Assembly: GCA_910592205.1 (NCBI GenBank)
Contig: CAJVPJ010000079.1
Coordinates: 1 to 48,265, forward strand
From: Paraglomus occultum
Lineage: Eukaryota > Glomeromycota > Glomeromycetes > Paraglomerales > Paraglomeraceae
DNA: 48,265 nt
Reading direction: 5' to 3'
Positions within the stretch are counted from its first letter, which is position 1, and each line of letters opens with the position of its first letter. Position numbers and translations under genes: made by a program. Positions 10,695 to 22,917 of this stretch are shown piece after piece. The notes beneath the pieces were generated by a model, which saw only the letters and a list, made by a program, of their open reading frames with translations, made no database searches and had not been told where the DNA came from.

Positions 10695-11011
10695 GTGATT
10701 GGCTTATCACCGATCAATGTTTATTGTCATTTGGCGTCATACAGAAACGCTTGGAAGGTATACGTCAAGCATGACATAGTGATTCGCAGTCCAAGGTCGC
10801 CTGACTTTGGTAACGCAAACTGTTCGTTAAAGCGGATTTTACTTCCATAACAAATATGCAACTACAAAAATAATTCGTATAGTGGCCGTAACTGCGGAAA
10901 GTTATTAAATCATGTTCCAGAAATAGTAGTAACGCCAACTGACAATGGATCAAATTTTTCGTCATTAAATTTCTTCTATTGACAACCGAGATCGGATAAT
11001 AAGCCAATCAC
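10695..11011. repeat. Imperfect inverted repeat, MITE-like
   Basis: The outer arms (10695-10715 and 10990-11011) both begin GTGATTGGCTTAT and continue to CCGATC with a few differences. Inner arms (about 10723-10737 and 10932-10946) pair as well (ATTGTCATTTGGCGT against ATTGTCAGTTGGCGT). The unit is about 317 bp with no coding potential. It could be an old miniature inverted-repeat element or foldback sequence. No clear target duplication was found. Confidence 0.5.
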
Positions 11012-13145
11012 CTACAGGAGCACGGCGAAGGGTGATACAGAAAACGATACAGCATAAACATTTTATAGTCTAATAATGAAAAGCAGGCGAATGGCATCTT
11101 CCGTAAAAAATGAGGCATAATAACTTATTGAGGAGGGATAAAACTTTCTGCAAAAAATTATCTCTTCATGAGAGCCAGCGTGGGAAACGATATCGCACTC
11201 TTTGTTTTTCTGCACATGTCAAACACGTCAAAGACATTAATCACGAGGTATCGAATCACATCGTAAAATGATTGGATATGTTTAATATTGCGCACCTCCT
11301 AGGATGCTTGGTTCTGTCATCGTCATGCAGTATCTGCAGCATTGTTACTAGCAACCAATTGAAAATATGTCAAGAGTTTAATTATTGTGGCGCCTTAAAA
11401 GCAGATGACAATTGATAAATTATGCATGTTATAGAATAAGGTTGTCGTATAAGTAATACGAATAAAGTTAATTGACAACAAGCCATTTACAAACCCATTA
11501 TTGTTACCCTCCTTGTTACTATTTCTGAGACAATAGCTGCTCAAAAACAAAGGCCTGGACAAATATATATCCTAACACTAATATCACGAGGAACTTTTAT
11601 TCACAGATTTTCGCATGACAAAAGTCTCACCTCCTTACGACTATCTTTGATCATTCTGTCTATCAGTCCAATCAGCCATAATTTTCCTTAGCGATATTAT
11701 TTTTAGCACTTTAAATTATTCGAAATTTTTCATTTTCATAATATTCCCTGCAATCAAAAGAGTTTCCGTATAGACAGTAAATAGAGTCGAGCTTACCGTT
11801 AATTTCGTAGAAACTTTGACAACAGAGTCGTTTACCGTATACTACTGTGGATAAGCACCCACCCTTAACAATAGCGAGGGGTGTCAACTCTCATTGGCAT
11901 TATTAAAACGATCAACAAATAATTACACTAGGAAACGGGAACCGTTATGAGTCCGGAGCGAAAATTCAAAGTAGCAATTTTAATGAGATGCGTTCATCAT
12001 CAATCACACGAGATCATGTGCCGGACAGAGAAATTCACGTGATCGACAATTTTTCACGATATAGTCCTTCGCCGGACAATCACAACAACGGGGGCTTACA
12101 ACAGTAATTGTCGTAAAATAAAAAATTTTTTTATTTGTATACTTACGAACTGTGGGTAGGGAGGTATGTCATGCGGACTCCTTACAACAAAAACATCCTC
12201 CTCACGACATCCTCCACACCACTAATCATCACACGACACTCATGACACACAACACTCATATCAACGCGACGCGACACTCATATCACACAACGCACGACGC
12301 TCACTTTGTAAGGCACGCTCATAGTAGTAAAGAAGTCACCTCCGGCAACTGCTCAAGGGTAACAGCTTTTCAGTTGTCCGGACTCAGAACAATAGCATGA
12401 CTCCATATCACACAACGCACGTAAAAGCACTGGCGTAGCACTATAACGAATGAATCGGACAGACTCAATAATTTAATTTGCCGTGCGAATCGACGAAATT
12501 CTAATGCAATTCCGAGACCACCACATACAAATATTCTCACCGACTCACTGATAATGGGCCGTTTCGAGCTCGAGAGTACTAAAACGGGGGAATAAGGATG
12601 TGCGACACTCACTAAATCAGGCAAATTCAAAATCCTGAAGTCAGAACTTTATCTTCCACCAAAACGCGCATTTACAACCGATGGATGCCGGTATTATCCA
12701 TAGTTTTAAAGCAAATTATAAACGTCTGTTCTGTCATTACTTAGTTCGACAAGTGATGAAGAAGCTGGTGCTCGTGATGACACGGTATTATTATCAAGCA
12801 AACGCAGTAAGCGAAGAAATTGGATGGAAGTGGCGGTCGAATGGTCGATCGATAAGGAGAAAGAAGTGGAGGAGGGAGTAGTAGTAGGGGTAGAAATAGA
12901 CGAGAATTCAGTAGCCGGGAGGTATAAGAGAGCTGGGGGGAAATAATAAATAATATATTGATAAAGATGATTATGTACACGCACCTATTATTATTATTAC
13001 TAGCGAGGCCCTGTTTCTTTGGAACAGATAATTTATACGGTCAATACGGAAGATGAAGACGATAGCAATGAGTCTCAAGAGTTATGTTTAGTAAAATAGC
13101 AATCTGACAGTTAATTATATCAAAAGACAATTGGCGCATGTATTG
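11012..13145. other. Intergenic, low-complexity stretch, no gene
   Basis: No supported gene. About 12170-12320 is a CAC/ACGAC-rich low-complexity stretch with repeats such as CACTCATATCACACAACGCACG, part of which recurs near 12402-12422. Antisense open frames over purine/pyrimidine-rich DNA near 12700-12980 look spurious. Confidence 0.45.
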
Positions 13146-13264
13146 TAAATATCTGAACCTGCTCAGTCTCAAGGAACTCGTTTTTACAAAATATCGAAAT
13201 CATAATAAATATCTGAACCTGCTCAGTCTCAAGAAACTCATTTTACAAAATAACGAAATCGTAA
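13146..13264. repeat. Tandem duplication, two units of about 60 bp
   Basis: Units 13146-13205 and 13206-13264 share TAAATATCTGAACCTGCTCA through ACAAAAT and GAAATC, differing at a handful of positions and one length change. A recent simple duplication in non-coding DNA. Confidence 0.9.
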
Positions 13265-13658
13265 TAATCATCTGATTTAAAACTGGTTGAACGTTCAGCT
13301 CTTTAGAGTCTTGCTGTTGCTGCAGAATGAACGAATGTTTTCTTAACCGTTTGATCATCATCATAACGATTCGAATAACAATGACATTCAATTTACACGC
13401 CTACATGATCTGTTAGGTCACTCGAATACCCTTGTTGAATTTCTTTATTATTATTATTATTATTATTATTACATAGATATTCAATAAACGTCACAGCAAA
13501 ACTACTGGCATGCATTTAGATAGAATGGGACATACCTATGCAATGCAGAATGCTTATTATAGAAGGGTTGGTTGAATGCTGTATGGCATGACAATGCACT
13601 GCATGAAATTTTTGGTTTTTATGATCAACTGATGCACTCATTTCTTTCTTGACTTCAA
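13265..13658. other. Upstream region of the AspRS gene
   Basis: Non-coding. Contains a TTA trinucleotide microsatellite at about 13446-13471. No clear TATA box was identified before the AspRS ATG. Confidence 0.4.
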
Positions 13659-16600
13659 ATGTTTGCTTTATCAACCTTCAGGCGCCATTGCCTCTTGTAT
13701 CCTCACGTTCCTCGCAATTTCTCTCTCTCCCGCTGTCTATCTTCTTGTTCACCTCGAACTCATACTTGTGGAGAACTCGGGTTAACTCATGTAGGATCAC
13801 GTGTTGTTCTCAATGGATGGATTCAAGCTGTCAGGTATATGTGGATAATGTCTATTCGTTCGATCTAACCTCCATTAACTTTTGTGATGTGTATTGATAC
13901 AGGAAACTATCCCCAGAATTAGTATTTGTTCCGATTCGTGATTCATATGGTACCACTCAATTAATATACAGAAATGGAACGAACGACTCGTCCATTTCAT
14001 TGAAGAAAACTATTGATACATTGTCGAATGAGAGTGTGGTCTGTGTTGAGGGCATGGTTGTCGCCAGATCCGATGACATGGTTGATAAGGTGAAGTTGAT
14101 AAAGTAATCGAATGCAACGTGAAGCAGGTTAATCATTCATATTAAGCTCGTGTTTACAATTATACGCTGTTAATAGCAAACATCGACAGGAGAGATTGAA
14201 GTTGAGATGGAGAAATTATGTGTATTAAACGAAGCCAAGAACTTGCCGTTTTATCCCTCAGAAAAGAAATTGGTTCGTTGTTTGACACTAGTTTGTTTAA
14301 TAACAGAATCGTTTATTGCCATGTTTGGATACTCAATGTTGTTGCTATTGACTAAATAGCTTAAAGAGGATATCCGTTTACGTAATAGACACATTGATCT
14401 TCGGCAGCCTGTTCTACAACAGAACCTACGAAAAAGATCACACGCTGGGTGGATTATTCGAGATTTTTTAATTCAAAAGGGTCAGACGCGCGTTTCAAAT
14501 GAACTTTTTGATGATTTATAAAATTCTCGTTCAATATTAAAAGCGTCTATTTAGGTTTTACGGAGGTTGAGACACCAATTCTTTTTAAGCACACATCAGA
14601 AGGCGCTCGAGAGTTCATTGTACCCACACAGAACGTTGGGATGTTCTATGCTCTAACACAAAGTCCTCAACAGGTAGTAGTCTATGAAAATTAGTAACAG
14701 AGTCATCCTAATAGAGTTTGTGTTTCAACTTTAATCATACGTCCTTTTCAGTACAAACAGCTGTTAATGGCGTCTGGAATAGATAGGTACTTCCAGATAG
14801 CAAAATGTTTCCGAGATGAAGGTTTACGTGCCGACAGACAGCCCGAATTTACCCAAGTAAGACAAAGAAGAAAAACTCTGCATTTGACGTCTTGATTGAT
14901 ACTAATCATGTTGGTTTATTAGATAGATCTAGAACTTTCATTTGCCTCGGCGAACGATATCAAAAAACTAGTCGAAGAATTGATTGGCAGAATTTGGAAA
15001 CAGCTTCTTCATGCTGATGTGGATATATCAGAAGGATTCAAGACGATTTCATACAAAGATGCCATGACTCGGGTAATAACAACATGAAAAATGAATATCG
15101 AACAATCCTGGTATTTTGCCAATGAGGTGGTTTTTTCCCTTATCAATCAACCTTGGAATTCTTTTTCAGTACGGCACCGATAAACCAGATACAAGATACG
15201 GGATGAAGGTTGTATTGGCATCCTTATTTCGCCTTATACAGCGTTTTACCTTTGGGGTTTAACCACATTTTACTTAGATCTCGGATATTACATCCTACTT
15301 CCCAGACGCTCCGTGGAACTCTTCCAACACTATTGAATGCCTTGTAATAAAACGTGGTAGTTCTTTCACTGGGGGTGAAATCAAGTCGCTTCAAGCTGTT
15401 GCTGAATCCCAATCTGATGCGGGCAAGAATGAAAATAATATGGTCAGTATCAAGGAACAACAAACCAATGTATATGTTTGGAGCTTTCTTCTTTTTTTTT
15501 TCGGGTTTCCTTTTTTAACTCGTTTACGTTGTTAGTAGTACCTGGATTTCATCAAGGTCAATTCAGATAATATCACGTCATGGATGGCAAAAACATACGT
15601 TGGCAAGAAAATATCAAATGCCGAAGAGATTGCGAGAAGAATGTTGGGCGATGAGGATATTGAAGCTGGAGATTTAATTGTCTTGGGGATGAGAGATAGA
15701 TTTATCTCGGTAAGCAAATGGTTTTAAACGAAAAATTAATTACCGGAAAAGTTAACATATACAAATTAGGGAGGATGGACACCGATGGGACGTGTGCGTT
15801 CACACGCAAGCTCTCTTTTGCAAAAGAAAGGTATACGATCAGTACAAATGTTGACTGTCCACATGAAACGTTAACAACCCGAGCGTTATGATTACCAATT
15901 AGGTCTCCTGTCGATACCTCAATCTCAATATGACTTCCTCTGGGTTGACTCGTTTCCCCTCTTTACCCGCGAGAAAGAGTCCAACGCTCTCAGATCTACC
16001 CATCATCCGTTCACAGCTCCATGCCCTAAAGACTTGGAACTGTTAAATTCTGATCCTGAAAAGGTAAGAATTTTCTAGACACTTGAATCTTTAGTCTGGA
16101 ATGCGGTAAAACTGACTCTAAACGGGGGGGGTTTGCTAGGTCCATGGTCAACATTATGATTTGGTGATAAACGGCGTTGAAGTTGGAGGTGGATCAATTC
16201 GAATACATTCGCCAGAATTGCAAACGATGGTCTTGGAGAAGATATTAAACGTATGTTGATTGAACGGTTTGCAAGGCCCTACCTGGTTATTGAAATTGTC
16301 ACCACACATTAATGGTTCTCTTTTGTAGTTGAACGTTGAAGAGAGAAATGCCTTCAAACACCTGATAGACGCTCTTGGACATGGATGCCCACCACATGGA
16401 GGTATCGCGCTAGGTAAAGTTATTGGCTAATTTCTTATGGCGGCTAATACTTGCATTATTATTAAACTTGTGTGTTGCATTATCTTCTCTGGGACAGGTT
16501 TTGACAGGCTGATGGCCATAATATGCGGTTCCAGTTCAATACGGGATGTAATAGCTTTTCCCAAGTCTTCATCCGGCAGCGATCTTCTTGTTTCTAGTCC

Positions 16601-16664
16601 GTCCACGATTTCCAAGTCGTATCTTGCAGAATACGGACTTGGACTAGCAAGTGATGACAATTAG
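13659..16664 (+). CDS. MSD1: Mitochondrial aspartyl-tRNA synthetase, 15 exons
   Basis: Exons: 13659-13834, 13903-14089, 14177-14272, 14360-14480, 14555-14673, 14752-14856, 14923-15072, 15170-15208, 15278-15442, 15539-15709, 15770-15830, 15903-16063, 16140-16250, 16329-16413, 16498-16664. They sum to 1914 nt, giving an exact 637-aa frame. The enzyme charges tRNA-Asp (or Asx) with aspartate. Residues about 1-29 ([20 protein letters not shown]) form a basic mitochondrial presequence. Then come the OB-fold anticodon domain ([14 protein letters not shown]), class II motif 2 (CFRDEG, about 252-257), a bacterial-type insertion domain after [12 protein letters not shown] (about 319-330), and motif 3 (GIALGFDRL, about 579-587). 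The length fits fungal Msd1-type enzymes. All introns are GT-AG; intron 3 uses the weak donor GTTCGT and exon 8 is only 39 nt. It appears intact. The symbol follows the yeast orthologue. Confidence 0.95.
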
Positions 16665-19600
16665 AAGCGTCAACCTTGGAAAGAGACTTCGGACAACATT
16701 GTAGAACCTCTCAACAATGATGAATTCAAATTAAACAAATTCAAGTTTGTTTGTTAATAATTAATTATTTTATTTAATGGCAAATTTTTAGTATGGGACT
16801 ATCGCCATTACAAAAACTGGTTCACTACTAACTACCTCTTGAGAATTTATCATCGTTATATATTTTTAATTGGATTAACGTCAAGACTGTTGGATAGCCA
16901 TGGATCAATTCTCATTTCTCGTATCTCCTTGAGTACAGCAAAGAAATTCTGTTTATCGTTCATATCAGTGACACTCATATTCACGTCCTGTGAATGCAGT
17001 ATTGTTGATGGTGCACCTACTCATACAGAAAGGCTATGCCCAACATTTTGCCTTCAAGTAAAAATAGCACGTTAATCACATGAGGACAATGCTAACACAA
17101 CAAGTGAGAGAACTATACCAATACATTCTCAATAGAATTATTGGAATCACTAACATCCAGATGCCGTAGTGCTGGCGGATTTGCTGTTGTCGAGCAGGCG
17201 ATGGATCTCTTTATTGGTTGTCTCGTATCGTGTATAATGTTTGTTGTAATGTGGGCGGTATTTCTTTCTTAACCGTTTCAGCACATCTATTAACTCTACT
17301 CTTGGCAACACATATCAAGCTGTTGGTTCTGGTTCTTGCCACAATTGAAAATATCAGTTGTGTGAACATCCTAGCACTTGCGAATGAAAAAAAAGACTTT
17401 TCAAATCGATATTAATAGGAATAATACTGTCGAGTAAAAAGGTCGCATCACTCTTGACCTGAGATTTAGCTATTTTCGAACGGGGGAGCTATAAAAATAC
17501 AACGCCAGTTAGTGACCTTCAATTAAACAATTACCACCAGGATATCTGAGGAACAAGAGTCAAATACGCTTAATCGACAGAGGATCAGTGGTTCGCGTGT
17601 GTCTCTTTTCAGACTTCTTGATAATTATTTCCAAATAAGGGGAATTCGCTCTGTATTAATCTTGAGACTTGATTCTAGTGTTATTATCATTATGTGATCA
17701 GTATAAATCTTGGAGACAAAATTTGCCAACAAAAATTGACTAGAGCAGTTTCGTCTGTAACACGTTCGTCGGCAAAATCACAAAGAATTATGTATACGAG
17801 CTTATCGTCAATTATGTCTACAATCACGTTCTGTAAAACACTTATGTGAATAGAAACAGTTATATATTTAATCAGTTTTCCCGCCGAGCGGGAATGCTCT
17901 GTAAATCAATTTTTGCTATGATCGACTATACCTTAATTATAACAGCCTTTCCGAACAATTGGACTTTCTTTGTGGCGTAATAAGTGATGCTGCGTACTAG
18001 TACAGGAAGAGAAGAATAAACGTGAATACGCGAAACTTTCATTACAGTTCTGACTGAAGAAGTTAAGACATTCAGTAATTCTTTAATTCTTAATTATGGA
18101 TGCGCTAAACAAAAGACGTCACTGTAACTATATATGTAGTACTCGTGGAGCCTTAAAAACACAATGCTTTATTGTAATAGACAAATATAAACAAATAGAA
18201 GTATCTGTTATTATGTTGGTCTGTTGGAAACTCATCTCTTATACGCAGTTATGGGCGATGGTTTCTTCAATAAAAGAAATTTTCTATTTGCAGATAAATT
18301 TAGAGTTTGATGTGCATTAATTAATATTGATTAAAATTTTATTGGACACACGAAAGCTCACGTTTTAAAATATGATTATAAGATTCTCGGATGCAAAAGC
18401 ACGTCCAATTGACGATGGCAGTAGTAAGCAGTGCCAAGCAGGGGAAAAAAAAAAGAGATCTGGGAACTTTGCCAAAGAACATTCCTATCAAGGATTACTA
18501 AGGGAATGCGGTAAACCATAAAATGTAAGCCACAAGGCAATAGAGGGCAAACAACGAAAAGGGGAATGCATACTCGTAACACTGGCATCCTTATAAAATC
18601 TAACTTTGGCAATGCGATTGCAGTATCCATTGAACTACGCATTCGTCCCGGTCATACAGGACATAATGTAAAACCGAGTTCTTTGTCATTCCCACACCTA
18701 TTGTCAAATCTCCAATTGTATTGTCTGACACACTGAACTGAAAAAAGATGACCCCGACCTAACCACAAAAAGAAGTTATGTTTGTGGGATAACAACCAAC
18801 GCACGGAGAAGTGAGTTATGTACGATCTCCACGAGCAGATTTTTTTGAAAGGGATATATTTGTGTGATACATCAAAATTTGTCTGCCGTCACTCGTCTTT
18901 TCTCGTTTATACTTATCACAGCTTGCTGATCGGTGCATACCGTAAAAGTTAACACAAATACAATCATCAATACTATGACATCATTCTGCTTCTGGTGTAA
19001 CAAATTTGAGAGCATATGTCCCGCTTTGGTCCTGCCGAATGACTGTGTCCGATTTTACGATTTGAGGGGGGGGGGGAGTAGAGGGGAGTAAAGTCCAAGT
19101 AAAATTAGAATTTCGTTCGGATGCAATTTCTTTTCCCGAAAGAACAATTCATCATTAATTAATTATCATATTTAATGTGACCTGTTTAAAATCGGATCGA
19201 AAATGTTGTGGAGGCATGTTTCGAAGGGATCGTCAAAATGTCCGCTATATTGAGAAACACATTTGTTTACGTCATTGTAATGGGTCACACGTTGCATGTG
19301 AGTATGCGCATTGCGCAATCATCAATGGATCACGTAATGCAGGAATTTGCCATTTGCGGTCAGTGATCCTGCATCCGTTCAAATAGAGTAACGATGTGAT
19401 TAAATCTCTAGTTAAAAAGTTCAGTTAGGTGACGATCGAGAAATTTGTTATCCAAATTATGCGGATACGCAACAGTTATACATTTCAACGAGATTACAGA
19501 CAAAATGCACCGTTTTGAAAGTTGTCCAGGGTATTGAAATAACTCGTGCTTTGTGAAATTGTTACAAGAGCATTCATATGAAGAGACGATTGGAATTTAA

Positions 19601-20809
19601 AATGTATTAACGATAATCTTTTGAATCAACTCGATCCTTGCTGAACCGTAACAGTTACATATCACTAACCTGGCATTCAAATAACAATCTTTTTGCCGAT
19701 CTTTTTTATTTAAAAGTAAGTTGAACTTTTTAGCTATAACCGACAAGTGTAGCAATATTGTTCATTAAAGACCCTATACACATTAACGCATAAAGATAAT
19801 TAATATTAGGGTTTAGATAAATTATCTAGTCTCGTTGTTTTTACCGAAAAATTTGGAAAAAGATTTTCAAATCAACAAATCTGCATTACTTTTCTTTCCT
19901 TGCTGTATGGAAAAGCTCGGAGGGTCTGTCTCAACACAGTTAATCGATTATGATTGTTTTGCTTTTATTGGGTTCATTCTCCAATCTTTCTCTCAAAAAG
20001 TTTAAACGAAATTGTCGTAGAAAACAGTTTAATTCATTGTATAAATATAAATAGTTCACTGCAACTAAACTAATAAATATTAGTCTACAAACAATCTTTG
20101 TATATTTTTATTGATAATGCTTCAACAAATACTTTATTGTTATATCATGGAAATTATATCCTTAAAAAGTGACATACTCGGTTTAACTATTAAGCATGTG
20201 ACAAGTGAGAAACTTTTATTCATATTTTTGAGTCATTTGTATAATGTTTTTGCACTAGCTTTTTCTTTATTGCAAGGCAATGATAGAGCGAATATGAGGT
20301 TAGAGATGGAACGAATGATTAAAATCAGATTTAATGAATCTATGGATGTGTGATTATTATTATTATGTCTTGTTGTCCAAATTAAAAAGAAAGCCTTTTC
20401 AATAGTATAGTTGTCTTCTAGTTGATGATTATTCGCATCAAACGTGAGGTTAATGTAATCTACAAAAGACATTTTAAATTGTGCGGGTTATCTTTTATTC
20501 TACAGTTTTGTGATATTTATGCGTGACGATCTCAAAAAGTGACAAAATTTTTTTGTTAGGCCCCGCTATTCCACATTTAGACTAGATATTCCTGTTCAAC
20601 AATAATAAATTGCGTTTCTCTACCTTGTATTCCTCCCCTCCTCGACGTCGTCGTTGCCATCAATAACAAAAGACAAAATTTTTTTTGTTTGTTTCATGAC
20701 ATTGGTTAATTAGCTATTATCCGTTTTATTACAGTAATTCTTTATTATTCCAGTATAACATCAAATGTACAAACTTTGTATTTGTATTCGTATGGTCAAA
20801 ATATAAGAG
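16665..20809. other. 4.1-kb gene-free interval
   Basis: No exon chain or recognisable domain on either strand. A TATA-like CTATAAAAATA at about 17490 has no evident gene after it. A G11 homopolymer lies at 19066-19076. Open frames such as 18096-18320 and 19177-19386 are short and unsupported. Confidence 0.45.
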
Positions 20810-22189
20810 ATGGGACTTACCGGAGTGGAAGAGCGTATAATGACAGACGACCGACACGATTCAAATCTGGGAAGATTTGCAAATTCACTCAGCAATAATG
20901 TTAGTCAATACGAAGGACAGTCTTCGTCAGCGTATCAACGACAACAAGAACAAGGAATATGTAACTCAAAGACTGACAGCTTCATACGTTTTGGGTCTCA
21001 TATAGTTCTGAAGCACAATGCCACCGGACAGCTCTTGTCAAGCCATCCCGTAAATTATAGAGCGGGTTCTAAACAGCAGGTTTGCACCGGGGGGTCGTAT
21101 GGGTACAAGTTTGGAAAAGAGGGAATATCTTATAGTGCAAATTAGTTGTCAGATCCGGCACACGGTTATGCCATTTGACGAATGCCCGTTCTCTCGTTCA
21201 ACGTTTTCGAATACACCTGCCTTGCGCCATGTGCACATCTTTTCAATCCATCAACCTCCTTCTATCTCTCTCTCCCTCTCTCCCTCCCTCTCTCTCTATC
21301 TCTATCCCTATCTCTCTACCTCTCTCTCATTCTTGTCTTTGCTATCCCACACAGGAAGTATTTGCTTGTTGTTGGCCTCCGGACGAGGGTCACTATTGGA
21401 TCATTCTTCCCGCATTCGGAGAAAAACGAAAGGTTGCCGATGTAATTTCGTATAATACACCAGTACGCCTGCGACATAAAATAACGCGTCGAAATCTACA
21501 TTCGCATTCCGATGTTGCATCACCAAAGACAAATCAACAAGAAGGTAGGACCAACAGTGCGAGTGGGTGCATCGATAGATTAGGTTTGCAGATGAGGGCG
21601 ATAGTGTCTGCAGTAATGGTTTCGCTGTGACGTAATTTCCTATCACAAACTCTTTTTTTTTCTCTCTCTCACATTCTGGTTGGGGAGGTTCGATTGCCTT
21701 AATATCATTCCAATTACCAAATATTGCAATCTTCTTTGTTCTAGTGACCTGCTTCGGCGATGATCAAATCAGTGATATCAATGACAACTGGCTTGTTCAA
21801 CGACATTCGTATACCAATAACTATGACAATTCTGGTTACTGGATGGTTAATGATGTTATCACCCTACGTCATATACAAACCGGAGCTACATTACACAGTC
21901 ACAACATTACTTTGTATGATGACTTGCAAGAAGTGACATGTTTCGGACCTGGGCACGAAGACAATGACAAGGTAATTTATCAAATAAAGTGTATATACAA
22001 GCTTACTGGGCTGGGACCGCTGCACTTGACCTGGGAAGCTCATATAACGTTAGCACAGTTACACGATCTACCACATTAGCCCATTGATGTATTCGATCTA
22101 TTTATAAGCAATAATTTACTTTGTCGTCATCTTGCTCATCCTTACTATTTCCTTCACAGTGGAGTGTCGAAATAGTTGACTTTCCTTAA
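20810..22189 (+). CDS. MIR-domain protein, soluble
   Basis: Exons: 20810-21079, 21355-21544, 21745-21971, 22160-22189. The total is 717 nt, 238 aa, with exact phases. After a polar, Gln/Ser-rich N-terminus (1-55) there are MIR beta-trefoil repeats: FIRFGSHIVLKHNATGQLLSSH (about 58-79), then VISYNTPVRLRHKITRRNLHSH, then DVITLRHIQTGATLHSHN followed by QEVTCFGPG. The last 10-residue exon ends WSVEIVDFP. The repeated LHSH and QEVTCFG signatures are those of SDF2-like proteins and the luminal domain of protein O-mannosyltransferases. No signal peptide or membrane segment is visible from this ATG, unlike SDF2, so either an upstream exon is missed or the protein is cytosolic. Intron 1 contains a long CT-rich tract. 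The gene is convergent with the COQ2-type gene, with about 730 bp between stops. Confidence 0.87.
21262..21330. repeat. CT-rich low-complexity tract in intron 1 of MIR gene
   Basis: CTCTCTCCC-type polypyrimidine repeat just upstream of the exon 2 acceptor (exon begins 21355). It also creates spurious Ser/Leu-rich open frames in all three forward frames. Confidence 0.85.
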
Positions 22190-22917
22190 CACATAATTGG
22201 AAGTGGAATGTTAGAACGGCAAAAAAAAAATCCAATGTTATGCGACGCCTTGGGGTTGCGATCGCAAGTGTATGGCTATCACGTTCGACGATCCTTGCTA
22301 GGGGAACTCACTAGTATCCATAAAAAACGCAGGGGACCCGATAATTGATGCGGTGAGTGCACCTTGTAAACATTAATTGGTTATCGAAAAATATTAGAAT
22401 AAAATAAATTTATGTTTCGAATAATTGTTTAATCAGGATACAATTTAGCAGATATTATTACCGCATATTATATTTATAACCGATCGCATTTTTCAGACCT
22501 CTTGAATAATAAATATATTCCTATGCTGTAACTTTATAATTTCTATTGACCATTTCAAAAATCTACAAGCAGAACATTTATATTGTAATTGTATAGTCAG
22601 AGTGGGTTTTAGAATAAAAGAAGGACGCTTATCGAACATGTATTTATTATTTGACTATAGGACCTTTATTCATGGCCTCACAATGTATTTTAAAGAATGT
22701 TGTAACACAGTAGAGACCTCAGCCCTATTTTTGTTTATACCCTGATCCATACTTGTAACACACATGTCATAATTTTCAGGTTAGGCCATAGTCACGTGTT
22801 AAAGTAAAATCTTGTCTAGCTGTTGTTCACATCTCTCTCGAATTTTATACTTGCGAGATTGTCTTGAGCTATAAAAATTGCGAGCATTTTTCTATGCAAA
22901 ATCGCCGACTGTCCCAC
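22190..22917. other. Convergent intergenic region
   Basis: Shared 3' flank of the MIR gene (+) and the COQ2-type gene (-). AATAAAATAAA near 22398 could serve as a polyadenylation signal for the MIR gene. No other feature seen. Confidence 0.4.

Noticed and set aside
12681-12984. Open frames on both strands with Arg/Lys or Ser/Leu bias
   Set aside because: Explained by purine-rich DNA on one strand; no motif or splice partner.
17485-17500. TATA-like CTATAAAAATA
   Set aside because: No ORF or RNA gene could be placed downstream within a reasonable distance.
21099-21630. Three overlapping plus-strand frames through the CT tract
   Set aside because: They run through intron 1 of the MIR gene; the CT repeat keeps all frames open. 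Splicing gives exact phases instead.
21685-21700. GGTTCGATT resembling a tRNA B box
   Set aside because: No matching A box at the right distance and no cloverleaf; it lies in intron 2 of the MIR gene.
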